Part shown: piece by piece, positions 44,538 to 53,062 of the stretch
Layout of the letters: each line of letters begins with the position of its first letter
Numbering within the stretch: position 1 is the stretch's first letter
Assembly (NCBI GenBank): GCA_964607575.1
Contig: CAZSLS010000002.1
Span: 1-64,000 of the forward strand
Length of the DNA: 64,000 bases
Direction of reading: 5' to 3'
Source of the DNA: BS750m-G57 sp964607575
GTDB taxonomy: Bacteria; Planctomycetota; Phycisphaerae; SM23-33
Notes under the pieces: model-generated
What the model was told of the DNA's origin: nothing
What the model saw: only the letters and a program-made list of their open reading frames with translations
The model's database searches: none
Program-made: the position numbers and the translations under genes

Positions 44538-47462
44538 CTAGTAAACCCTTCCGAAGTTTCGCTGCTGGGGGATCGCCTTTGCGCCTGGCATGTCGATTCT
44601 CGGATAGGCGAGGAGGGAGGCTTTCGCTTCCTTGAGGACTTTGAGTATGGCCTGATAATCGGGATCTTTGGTGGATTTGAATCTTGCCTTGTCGTTTTCG
44701 GCCGCGCCGCCTGCCGATTTGGCCAGCAGGCCCACGAAGCCCGGTGTCCACTGCGGATTGGTGAAGTTCAGGTTTCTTGCGTCTATGCGCACCTTTTTCT
44801 CGGCGCAGATCTTCTTCAGCCTGTTGACCCATGGAGCGGGTTTGGGGCGTCCCTTTCCGTCGGGCGGTGGAACGGTAGTCGCATCCCGCCCGCCCACCGA
44901 ATACGGACGCGACATGTCCCACGTGCTGTAGTAAGGCACGTTGGCGTCGATCCAGGCGTAGATGCGGCGACGGCCTTGGTCGTCAACATTCACCAACTCG
45001 TGCTTCTCGCTGGTGGACCGGTGTTTCGACTCGATGATCTTCGTCAGCCTGCTGACCCACGAACCGGTCCCGAACGCCGGGAAGTTGCCCGTCGGTCCGG
45101 GATTGATGTAGTAGTATGCGACGTAATTCCTGAACACCAGCGACTGGTACGACATCGAGTAGAACTGCGTCTTGTCGCCCGACAGGTCGATACCCTTGGC
45201 GGGCGTCGCGCCCGAATGACACTTGATGCAGTGCTTGTCCAGAACGGGCTGGACCTGCTTAACGTAGTCGACCGGTCCGGCGCCCCATGCCGGCGGTGTG
45301 ATCTTGTCCGGCGGTTTGGACATGCGTTTCATGTTCGTCGGATTCACCGGTGAGGGCTTGAGGCGATCTTCGTGACATCCGATGCAGGATGCCTGCTCGC
45401 CGGTTGTGATCTGGGTGACCGAACCCATCCTGATTATCTCTTTACCGTTTTCGTCGAGAGCCTCGAAGTAGATCTCCGTGTTCGAGGGCACTTTGAAGAA
45501 GGCAGCCCCGCTTTCGGCGACCGGAACGGTACCGAGATTGATCTTCACGTAATAGCTGCCCTGCCCGATGATCGGGTAATGGTCGTGGTAGCGAGGCCCC
45601 TCGGTGTTGTATTTCTTGGGCGATTGGGCCAGGATCCTCAGGCGCTTGACCTGCCCGCGTTTGACGCCCTGGCGCAGCAGGCCCTGGTAGACGTCCTGGA
45701 CGAAGAACGTGCCCTCGCCGGGCTCCTGGGGACACTGTCCGGGGATGATATTGGGCACGGGGCGCTTGCTAAGGGGTACGGCGTTGAAGCACTGCAGGGT
45801 CAGGTCCTTGTACAGGGGCACGACCAAACCGTCGTGCTTGAGAAACGCGATATGATACCGACCCGTTCGCCCGTCAGACACCAGTGAGTAATCCGTGGTT
45901 ACCGGATACGGGTCGGTGAACGAGTTGCGATACAACCGATCGCCCGGAGCCCAGTTCGTATGCTTCCAGTCCCTACCGACGGTGACCCTGTATGGCGTGG
46001 CGTTGGTGATCTTGGTCATGCCCTTGGGGTTCTCCACGCCCAGTGATCGGTCGACGATTGCAATGTCGCCCAGTGGCGGGTGGTGGTGGGCGGCCATCGT
46101 CAGGATCACCTTCTTCGTACCCGGTATCTCCTTGGCGCCGTAAACGGAATTGGGCACGGTCAGTGTATTACCGTGATACAGTTTGAGCTGGCGACCGTTG
46201 GGGTTGATCGTCCAGAGACCTTCCCACATGAAGATGTTCTTGTCCTGATACTCCCACCGCGTGCAGAGGATCGAACCGTCAGCCAGGACCGCTGGCGAGA
46301 GCGTACACAGGGTAGTCCAGTCGAACCGGCGCATGTTGGACCCGTCAGCGTTGATAACGTACAGGGCACATGCCAGGAAATTCTGGCAGAGCGAGAATGA
46401 TTCGACGCGCGAGGAGGTGAATATGATCCGCCCGTCGCCGTAGTAGACCGGGCTCACATCGTGGAACGGGCCCTTGGTCAGTTGGCGCATACCCGTACCG
46501 TCGACGTTGATCTCCCAGATATGGAACGGGAGGTTTGTCTTCTCCTTGTACGAGAACACGAGCTTCTTACCGTCAAACGACGGGTTCATGTCGAAGATGA
46601 AGCCCTCCTTGGTTTCAAAGATGACTTTCGGCGCAATGTCCGGTCTGGCTGGATTATACGTGCAGATCGCCGCCCCTTTCCCTGTTCTGCGGGCAAACAT
46701 CGTGGCGTTCGTACCGCTCATTCCGTAATTCTGCCGCTTGATGAACGCGATCGGCGGGCAATCCCTGGCGAGTTTGGCGGCTGCGACCCGCTCGGCGGCG
46801 ATCTTGGCTTTCTCGGCGGGCGTAAGCCCCGCCTCGATGAATAACTTCATATCAGGGCTGTGGTTTACGCGCTTGGTGCGGTACAACATTTTACCCTCGG
46901 GCGTAGTTACCCGGATGTTTTTGAACTGCACCTGCGTGGACCAACTGCCCAGACCGATACCGCCGGTCTTGTGGCGATGATTCGTAGCAGTATGGATGAG
47001 TTTCCCGTTGAGGTAGCACTTGATGGACGATCCGGCGACCTTGACGCCAATGCGATACCACGTTCCATTCTTGATCGAACCCCTGACCCTCGGGAATCCG
47101 CCCCTGCTCCGCCCGCGCTCGATCGACTCGATTGCATGACCGGTGTTACGCCATCCGCCGACGTTCCACCAGTAGAAGTTGTTCTTGTCTTCCGCTCGGA
47201 AGATGACAAGGAAACCTTCGGTCCCGCTGATCCTGCGGGCCTCGAGTTCGTAGGTGTAGTCGGTCCACTTGGTGAATTTAGCAAAGGAGCGACAGTCCAT
47301 TGCCTTTTCGAGTTGTGCGAAGACATTGTCTATGTGGACCCACCGCCCCTTGGTGGGAGTCCAGTCCTTAAACGACTGGTTGACATCCGCGGCTGATACT
47401 ACCGAAGCGGTCGACACAAGCGCGACCGCCATTATCACTACACGTCGCAAACTACTGAACAT
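44538..47462 (-). CDS. HzsA-related exported dihaem beta-propeller protein (copy 3)
   Basis: A 974-residue protein with signal peptide (MFSSLRRVVIMAVALVSTAS). Residues 28-195 resemble a concanavalin-like or DUF1080 sugar-binding domain (VIFRAEDKNNFYWWNVGG, GTWYRIGVKVAGSSIKCYLN). An HZS-alpha-like propeller follows (NPSFDGKKLVFSYKEK, ILCTRWEYQDKNIF), with conserved C359 after TSSR. Two haem motifs lie at 693-697 (CIGCH) and 745-749 (CIKCH); Leu is found four residues after the first haem His. The C-terminal region (850-974) is unique to this copy. AGGAAAGG precedes the ATG. It follows the small propeller gene by 46 bases, so the two are probably one operon. Confidence 0.85.
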   Translation of the reverse strand: MFSSLRRVVIMAVALVSTASVVSAADVNQSFKDWTPTKGRWVHIDNVFAQLEKAMDCRSFAKFTKWTDYTYELEARRISGTEGFLVIFRAEDKNNFYWWNVGGWRNTGHAIESIERGRSRGGFPRVRGSIKNGTWYRIGVKVAGSSIKCYLNGKLIHTATNHRHKTGGIGLGSWSTQVQFKNIRVTTPEGKMLYRTKRVNHSPDMKLFIEAGLTPAEKAKIAAERVAAAKLARDCPPIAFIKRQNYGMSGTNATMFARRTGKGAAICTYNPARPDIAPKVIFETKEGFIFDMNPSFDGKKLVFSYKEKTNLPFHIWEINVDGTGMRQLTKGPFHDVSPVYYGDGRIIFTSSRVESFSLCQNFLACALYVINADGSNMRRFDWTTLCTLSPAVLADGSILCTRWEYQDKNIFMWEGLWTINPNGRQLKLYHGNTLTVPNSVYGAKEIPGTKKVILTMAAHHHPPLGDIAIVDRSLGVENPKGMTKITNATPYRVTVGRDWKHTNWAPGDRLYRNSFTDPYPVTTDYSLVSDGRTGRYHIAFLKHDGLVVPLYKDLTLQCFNAVPLSKRPVPNIIPGQCPQEPGEGTFFVQDVYQGLLRQGVKRGQVKRLRILAQSPKKYNTEGPRYHDHYPIIGQGSYYVKINLGTVPVAESGAAFFKVPSNTEIYFEALDENGKEIIRMGSVTQITTGEQASCIGCHEDRLKPSPVNPTNMKRMSKPPDKITPPAWGAGPVDYVKQVQPVLDKHCIKCHSGATPAKGIDLSGDKTQFYSMSYQSLVFRNYVAYYYINPGPTGNFPAFGTGSWVSRLTKIIESKHRSTSEKHELVNVDDQGRRRIYAWIDANVPYYSTWDMSRPYSVGGRDATTVPPPDGKGRPKPAPWVNRLKKICAEKKVRIDARNLNFTNPQWTPGFVGLLAKSAGGAAENDKARFKSTKDPDYQAILKVLKEAKASLLAYPRIDMPGAKAIPQQRNFGRVY

Positions 47463-47508
47463 ATACCTTTCCTCAATAGTGTTCCAAAATTTCCGTCCAT
47501 CCGTCCAG

Positions 47509-48432
47509 CTACCTTAACGCGGGACCGGGCAGGGGCTTGCCTTTTTCGTCAAGAAGCTGGACGCCCATCATGTGTCTGTCTCCCGCCACATAACGCCATA
47601 CAAGTTTCTTATCGCGGGTGATCTCGAGCAGGCTGGCGCCATCGACGCCCTTTACGGCGGCGTAGATGCCCATCACGATATTACCGTTGGGCTGCACGTG
47701 AATACCGCATATCATACCGATCTTGACGTCCTTGAACTCTTTCCTGTCGAACTGCCAGACCACTTTGCCTTTGGGGTCAAATTCGGTGATGAAGTTGATA
47801 TGCCCGACAACGGTATTCCCGTTGGGCAGGCGGACGGCGGAAAATGCGATCGGCTTGGTCTTGACCTCGAAGACCACCTTGCCCGTCGGGGTATACTCGC
47901 GGACCATCGCTTTGGCTTTGTAGGCGACCAGGTAGTTTCCGTTGGCCAGTTTGCGAACGTGTCGCAGGTTGTTGTGGCTTCCAGGCTTGCAGTCTGGGAG
48001 TTTCAGTTCAAATACGATCTTGCCCTTGGGGTCGACCTCGACGATCCTGCCGGCGGAGTTCTCGCCGACCATCGTGTTCCCGTTTTTCAGACGCTGGCAG
48101 GCGAACGTACCGCCGCCCTTCTGCATCTCAGGCTTGTAGCTCCAGACGACCTTGTCGCTCTTCGGGTCGACCTCGATAACGTTATTGTCGGCCAGCAGGA
48201 TATTCCCGTTCTTCAGCATCCAGATATCCGAGCAATTTCCGCCCTTGTGCTTCCAGAGTATCTTCCCGGTATTGTCCAGCAGCACCATCCTACCGGTACC
48301 GGTCGCCAGGACTTGGCCTTTAAGGGTTCCGTGGATGGCCTTGCTCTCAACCGCCTCGGCGCCGTTGAGCGACGTCAGGGCGACAATCGACAACAGAACC
48401 GCCGGCAGGACGACAAAAGCTGGTTTCCGCAT
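47509..48432 (-). CDS. Exported small beta-propeller protein
   Basis: A 307-residue protein with signal peptide MRKPAFVVLPAVLLSIVAL (cleavage near AEA). Six or seven blades recur with a LxNGNxLVxxxxxxxxEVDPKGKVVW pattern (LKNGNILLADNNVIEVDPK, LANGNYLVAYKAKAM, LPNGNTVVGHINFITEFDP). This resembles the PQQ-like propellers of arylsulfotransferase-related proteins but lacks a recognisable catalytic His region. Probably a binding partner of the HzsA-related protein encoded 46 bases downstream. GGAG lies 7 bases before ATG 48432; the frame is open to 48645 but the extra part is Arg/Ser-rich and not signal-like. Confidence 0.7.
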   Translation of the reverse strand: MRKPAFVVLPAVLLSIVALTSLNGAEAVESKAIHGTLKGQVLATGTGRMVLLDNTGKILWKHKGGNCSDIWMLKNGNILLADNNVIEVDPKSDKVVWSYKPEMQKGGGTFACQRLKNGNTMVGENSAGRIVEVDPKGKIVFELKLPDCKPGSHNNLRHVRKLANGNYLVAYKAKAMVREYTPTGKVVFEVKTKPIAFSAVRLPNGNTVVGHINFITEFDPKGKVVWQFDRKEFKDVKIGMICGIHVQPNGNIVMGIYAAVKGVDGASLLEITRDKKLVWRYVAGDRHMMGVQLLDEKGKPLPGPALR

Positions 48433-48799
48433 TGTTTTACTCCATGGGTATGACGGACCACCGATCTCCGTGCTCTGCACATTTCGAGCAATCCGCATCG
48501 GCCGTCGACTCGTACTCCTATTTTCCCGTCCATCCTCCGTGATAGCAAGAACGATCATTTGGAACGCGGGAACATGAACCAAATACGACTTGTCACGACG
48601 GGAACGACACGCGAAACCGCAAGCGGTTTGGTAGTAGATGCACACGCATTTGTTCGCACGTCATGGAACCGCTTGCGGTTTCGCGCGTCGTTGGTTTTGT
48701 GTCGGTTCGGTCATACTCGATGCTCAACTCAATTCGCTGTTTGTATTAGAAGTCCCGAATCATCTCGCATATGATGCGTTCAACCAATGAGGCAGATTA
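48433..48799. other. Divergent intergenic region with palindromic repeat
   Basis: This 367-base region must hold the promoters for the small propeller gene (minus) and the sulfatase operon (plus). I find no gene in it. The main feature is the 48604-48691 inverted repeat. I could not place convincing -35/-10 boxes. Confidence 0.5.
48604..48691. repeat. REP/MITE-like nested inverted repeat
   Basis: A 25-base arm at 48604-48628 is complementary to 48667-48691 with one mismatch. Each arm itself contains a palindrome (AACCGC-AA-GCGGTT on the left, AACCGC-TT-GCGGTT on the right). The 38-base centre is unrelated. The nested design resembles paired REP units (BIME) or a tiny non-autonomous element. 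Confidence 0.65.
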
Positions 48800-50329
48800 A
48801 TGAATAGAACCGGAAGACGTGATTTTCTCAGGACGGCGGCTGTGGGGGCGGCTGTGTTGGCGACCGGTCGGGTGGCGGGCGCGGCGGCGAAAAGTAAACG
48901 TCCGCCTAACGTCATCCTGATAATGGTCGACGATATGGGGTTTTCGGATCTGGGATGCTACGGCAGCGCGATCAAGACGCCTAATATTGACAAGCTTGCG
49001 GATGGCGGCTTGAAGTTCACGCAATTCTACAACACTGCCAAATGCGGACCTACACGGGCGAGCCTGCTTACCGGATGCTACCACAGAGAGGTCGGTCAGA
49101 AGGCGTTGCGAAACTGCATGACGCTGGGGCAGGCTATGAAGCGAGCTGGATATCGGACGCTCATGACGGGGAAATGGCATCTGCAGTCCAACCCGATCGC
49201 CAAGGGGTTCGACCGCTACTTCGGGCACCTCAGCGGGGCTACGAATTTTTTCACGGGCGACAACTCGTTCCGCCTCGACAAAGAGAAATTCACCGTCCCG
49301 AAAGAAGGCTTCTACACCACCGACGCCAACACCGACTACGCGATACAGTTCCTCGACGAGGCCGCAAAAAAACACGCCGACAAACCGTTCTTCCTGTACA
49401 TCGCCTACAACGCGCCGCACTACCCACTGCACGCCTGGCCCGAAGATATCGCCAGGTACAAGGGCAAATTCATGAAGGGATGGGACGCCCTGCGCCTCGA
49501 GCGTCACGAGCGACAGTTGAAGATGGGCCTGCTCAAAGCCAAGTGGAAACTCTCGCCGCGAGACCCCAAGGTGCCCGCGTGGGATACGCTCACCGACGAG
49601 CAGAAAGAAACCGAAGACCTCACGATGGCGGTATTCGCGGCCATGATCGATCGCGTAGACCAGAACATCGGTAAGCTGCTGGGCAAGCTCAAAACGCTCG
49701 GCGCCGACGACAACACGCTGCTGCTGTTCCTCAGCGATAATGGCGGATGCCCGTTCCAGCGGACCAGGACGCCGAACATCCCGCCCGGACCAGCCAACTC
49801 GTACTGGACATATCACGAAGGCTGGGCCCAGGTATCCAACACCCCCTTCCGACTCTACAAGCAGAACCAGCACGAGGGCGGGGTTTCGACCCCGCTGATC
49901 GCGCACTGGCCCGGAGTCGTAAAACCGGGCACGATGACCGACCAGAGCGGGCACCTGATCGACATAATGGCCACACTTCTGGACATCACGTCCACCAAAT
50001 ACCCCGACCAACTCGATGGGACAAAACTCCGCCCGCTGCGGGGCAAGAGCCTCCTGCCGATACTCGAGGGCCGACGGCGCGAACCGCACGAAGAAATATT
50101 CTTCGAGTTCGCGAAGTATAAGGCCCTGCGCGCCGGTAAATGGAAAATCTCGTGGCGATACGGGCCGTGGGAACTGTACGATATCGAAGCTGACCGCACC
50201 GAGCTGAACAACCTCGCGGCCGAGATGCCCGAGAAGGTCAAACAACTCGCCGCACGCCACGACGCATGGTTGAAGGAACTCGGCGGCGGGCAGGCGAAGA
50301 AACAACGGACGCGAAAAAAGAAAAAATGA
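48800..50329 (+). CDS. Exported S1-family sulfatase (arylsulfatase type)
   Basis: A 509-residue sulfatase with twin-arginine signal (RRDFLRTAAVGAAVLATG). Calcium-site aspartates are in VDDMGFSDLGCYG, and the formylglycine signature is C82-G-P-T-R-A-S-L-L-T-G. C82 would be oxidised to formylglycine by a separate maturase; anaerobic organisms use a radical-SAM enzyme, not seen here. Further family blocks are GKWHLQ, FSLYIAYNAPHYPLH-like FLYIAYNAPHYPLH, and LSDNGGCP. It would remove sulfate esters from glycans outside the cytoplasm. It is the first gene of a plus-strand group; the FG-GAP gene follows 13 bases later. The C-terminus is Lys/Arg-rich. Confidence 0.92.
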   Translation: MNRTGRRDFLRTAAVGAAVLATGRVAGAAAKSKRPPNVILIMVDDMGFSDLGCYGSAIKTPNIDKLADGGLKFTQFYNTAKCGPTRASLLTGCYHREVGQKALRNCMTLGQAMKRAGYRTLMTGKWHLQSNPIAKGFDRYFGHLSGATNFFTGDNSFRLDKEKFTVPKEGFYTTDANTDYAIQFLDEAAKKHADKPFFLYIAYNAPHYPLHAWPEDIARYKGKFMKGWDALRLERHERQLKMGLLKAKWKLSPRDPKVPAWDTLTDEQKETEDLTMAVFAAMIDRVDQNIGKLLGKLKTLGADDNTLLLFLSDNGGCPFQRTRTPNIPPGPANSYWTYHEGWAQVSNTPFRLYKQNQHEGGVSTPLIAHWPGVVKPGTMTDQSGHLIDIMATLLDITSTKYPDQLDGTKLRPLRGKSLLPILEGRRREPHEEIFFEFAKYKALRAGKWKISWRYGPWELYDIEADRTELNNLAAEMPEKVKQLAARHDAWLKELGGGQAKKQRTRKKKK

Positions 50330-50342
50330 AAAGGATATGGTC

Positions 50343-51578
50343 ATGAAACGTACTCACAATGTCGCCAAATGCGTGCTGATCGCCGTTATTGCCCTGATCG
50401 GAGTATGCGCCTCTCTGACCTCCGGCGCCAAAGAAGCCCCGCCGAAAAAGGCAGCGCCCCGGGCAGAGGCTAAACGCACAAAAGTCACCTTCAAGATGAA
50501 ACGCGTGGGGAAGTACCGCTCGGAGGCCTGCGAGGTCGGAGATTTTAACGGCGATGGGAAACTCGACATTGTGGCCGGTCCGTACTGGTACGAGGCCCCA
50601 ACCTGGAAACCGCACAAGTACCGCAAACTCCGCGGAAAGGTCGACGACAAGGGCAAGGGTTACTTCGACGACTTCGCCAATCTCCCGCTGGACGTCGACG
50701 GTGACGGGAAACTCGACGTGGTCACCTGCTGCTGGTTCGCCAAGCAGATCGACTGGTACCGCAACACCGGAGCCGAGGGCGATTGGCCTATGAAGGTCAT
50801 CGAAAAGAGCGGAAACCACGAGTGCGGTGAACTTTGGGATATCGACGGCGATGGAAAAGCCCTCGAGATACTGCCCGCGACCCGGTCGACTCACTGGTAC
50901 GAAGTCGCCAAGAAGGCCGACGGGACCACGGGCCTGATCAAGCATGTAGTCTCAACGAAGAAACACACGTATGGCGGTGGTGTAGGTGATGTAAACGGAG
51001 ACGGGCGCCCCGACATCCTTCGACCCGGCGCATGGTACGAAGCGCCGGCCGATCTGCGCAAAGGCAAGTGGAAAGAACATCCGCTGGCGGTCGGGCACAT
51101 CAAAGAAGGCAAAGCCGATCACACCCCGCAGATCCACGTATACGACGTCAACTGCGACGGCGCCAACGATATCATCACCAGTTCCGCCCACAAGTACGGG
51201 ATATTCTGGTATCAGCAAATCGGCAGTGGCAAAGAAGTTACGTGGAAACAACACGTGATCGACAAGTCCTGGACGCAGGCACACGCAATTGCCATGGGCG
51301 ACGTCGACGGTGACGGCGACATGGACCTGGTGATCGGAAAACGGGTACTCGCACACAACGGCGGCGACCCGGGCGCCAAAGACCCGCCGTGCCTCTACTG
51401 GTACGAACTGGAGCGCGACGCGACGCCCAAATGGACCAGGCACGTAATAAGCGAAAAAGAAGGTATCGGAGCCGGCTTGAGCATCCCGCTGGTAGACCTC
51501 GACGGCGACGGAGACCTCGATGTCGTCGTAACGGGCAAGTTCGGCGGACCGGTCATCTTCGAGAACCTCAGGAAATAG
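50343..51578 (+). CDS. Exported FG-GAP/VCBS beta-propeller protein
   Basis: A 411-residue protein with a signal peptide (cleavage near SGA) and six or seven blades, each carrying a calcium-binding DxDGDGxxD loop (DFNGDGKLDIV, DVDGDGKLDVV, DVNGDGRPDIL, DVDGDGDMDLV, DLDGDGDLDVV). The recurring WYE motif (PYWYEAP, WYEAPADL, LYWYELE) marks a planctomycete subfamily. It probably binds a protein or glycan in a calcium-dependent way. AAGGA lies 7 bases before ATG 50343, making that start better than the ATG 6 bases upstream. The 13-base gap to the sulfatase gene implies cotranscription. Confidence 0.85.
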   Translation: MKRTHNVAKCVLIAVIALIGVCASLTSGAKEAPPKKAAPRAEAKRTKVTFKMKRVGKYRSEACEVGDFNGDGKLDIVAGPYWYEAPTWKPHKYRKLRGKVDDKGKGYFDDFANLPLDVDGDGKLDVVTCCWFAKQIDWYRNTGAEGDWPMKVIEKSGNHECGELWDIDGDGKALEILPATRSTHWYEVAKKADGTTGLIKHVVSTKKHTYGGGVGDVNGDGRPDILRPGAWYEAPADLRKGKWKEHPLAVGHIKEGKADHTPQIHVYDVNCDGANDIITSSAHKYGIFWYQQIGSGKEVTWKQHVIDKSWTQAHAIAMGDVDGDGDMDLVIGKRVLAHNGGDPGAKDPPCLYWYELERDATPKWTRHVISEKEGIGAGLSIPLVDLDGDGDLDVVVTGKFGGPVIFENLRK

Positions 51579-51632
51579 CCCTCTCCCGGCCGATAGCTGA
51601 CAGGTACGTAAAACTAAGGGAGAACCGCAACG

Positions 51633-52952
51633 GTGAAACAACACATCACACTTGCTGTGTGCATCGCTCTGGTATTGCCTGCGGCCATCGGGTGCAATAA
51701 CAGACCATTGATGCCCACGCCGAACCTCTACCTCGGGCAAAAAGAAGATCCGTTCGCCGACGTTCCGACCCGCCTGCAGAACAACAAGGTCGATGTGCTA
51801 TACGTGACCGACCGCGAACCGAGAGAAACGAAAAACGGTTCGGTGAAATATGGCCACAAGCGGTCAACCTCGATGGCGTTCGGCTCGTGTATCGTCGAGA
51901 TCGGAAAGGACGTCGAGTGGTCGGAGCTGGTCAAGAACAGTCGGACCAAGAGGCGGTCTGTCTCGCTACCGCTGAGAATAAACCAGACAACCGAGCATGC
52001 CAGATTCCCCTCGACTCCCCTGTCGGTGATCTCCGTGGGCACCGGTATCGAGTTGAAGCCTGAAGAGGTGAAACTGGAAAAGGAAATCTCCGCCAGGCTC
52101 GACAATGAGATCAAGAAGCGCCTCGGACCTGCGAAATACAAAGAGGCCTTTGTGTACATTCACGGTTTCAACAACACCTTCGAAGACAGTGTTTTTGTGG
52201 CTGCGGAGTTGTGGCATTTCATGGGACGCCGCGGGGTTCCGATCGTCTATTCCTGGCCGTCCAAGGAAAGCTTATTCGGCTACGGGTACGACCGCGAATC
52301 GAGCGAATTCACGGTATTTCATTTCAAGCAATTCCTGAGGTCGATCGCAGGATGCGAGGACCTTCAAGAGATACATATCCTTGCCCACAGCCGCGGTACG
52401 GGCGTAGTGGCTTCGGGATTCCGAGAACTGGTGATCGCCGCCAATGCCTGGCGTGAAAAAGATGACCGGACCGCCGAATCACCAGGCCAAACCGCCCGGA
52501 GCGTGTTGAACAAGACCGGTAACGTCGTCCTGGCCGCCGCCGATATCGACATGGAAGTAGCCTCCCAGCGACTCAGCGCCGAACTGGCGTTCATGGGCGC
52601 CGAAAGGGTCACGATCTATCTTTCCAAAGAGGACAAAGCCCTCAACCTGGCTGTCTGGTTGTTCGAGAGCATCGGGCGGCTTGGGGAGCTGTCGCTGAGA
52701 ATAATTTCTCCCGCCCGCATGAAGGATCTCGAGGTAATCGACCGGATAGATTTCATCGACGCCCGAGTAACCTCCGGTTTTCTCGGACACGCGTACTTCC
52801 ATTCCAGTCCCGCCGTCAGTTCCGACCTGATTCTGCTGCTCCGCGACAACCTGTCTCCAGGCGCAGAGCACGGAAGACCGCTGACCCCCGACAAGCGGAG
52901 TACACGCTACTGGTCGATCGGAAAGGGATATCCATATGCAAACAAGAAGTGA
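51633..52952 (+). CDS. Alpha/beta-hydrolase of the DUF900 type, lipoprotein
   Basis: A 439-residue protein with lipoprotein signal (lipobox AIGC, residues 18-21). The DUF900-type alpha/beta hydrolase core has VYIHGFNNTFEDSV, PIVYSWPSKESLFGYGYDR and the nucleophile elbow AHSRGT with S253. Downstream DIDMEV fits the position of the catalytic acid. Members are presumed esterases or lipases of unknown substrate. GTG 51633 is taken as the start because AAGGGAG lies upstream and it begins the lipoprotein signal. It lies 54 bases after the FG-GAP gene and 110 before the next HzsA-related gene. Confidence 0.8.
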   Translation: MKQHITLAVCIALVLPAAIGCNNRPLMPTPNLYLGQKEDPFADVPTRLQNNKVDVLYVTDREPRETKNGSVKYGHKRSTSMAFGSCIVEIGKDVEWSELVKNSRTKRRSVSLPLRINQTTEHARFPSTPLSVISVGTGIELKPEEVKLEKEISARLDNEIKKRLGPAKYKEAFVYIHGFNNTFEDSVFVAAELWHFMGRRGVPIVYSWPSKESLFGYGYDRESSEFTVFHFKQFLRSIAGCEDLQEIHILAHSRGTGVVASGFRELVIAANAWREKDDRTAESPGQTARSVLNKTGNVVLAAADIDMEVASQRLSAELAFMGAERVTIYLSKEDKALNLAVWLFESIGRLGELSLRIISPARMKDLEVIDRIDFIDARVTSGFLGHAYFHSSPAVSSDLILLLRDNLSPGAEHGRPLTPDKRSTRYWSIGKGYPYANKK

Positions 52953-53062
52953 TCGTTCCGAGGCCGGATGTTTCGTAGTTGACTCAACCGGTCCCGGGAA
53001 AATAGAATACGGGGACGAGAAGATCGTAAACCCGCCTGGAACCTGTAACGGAGATTAGTTTA

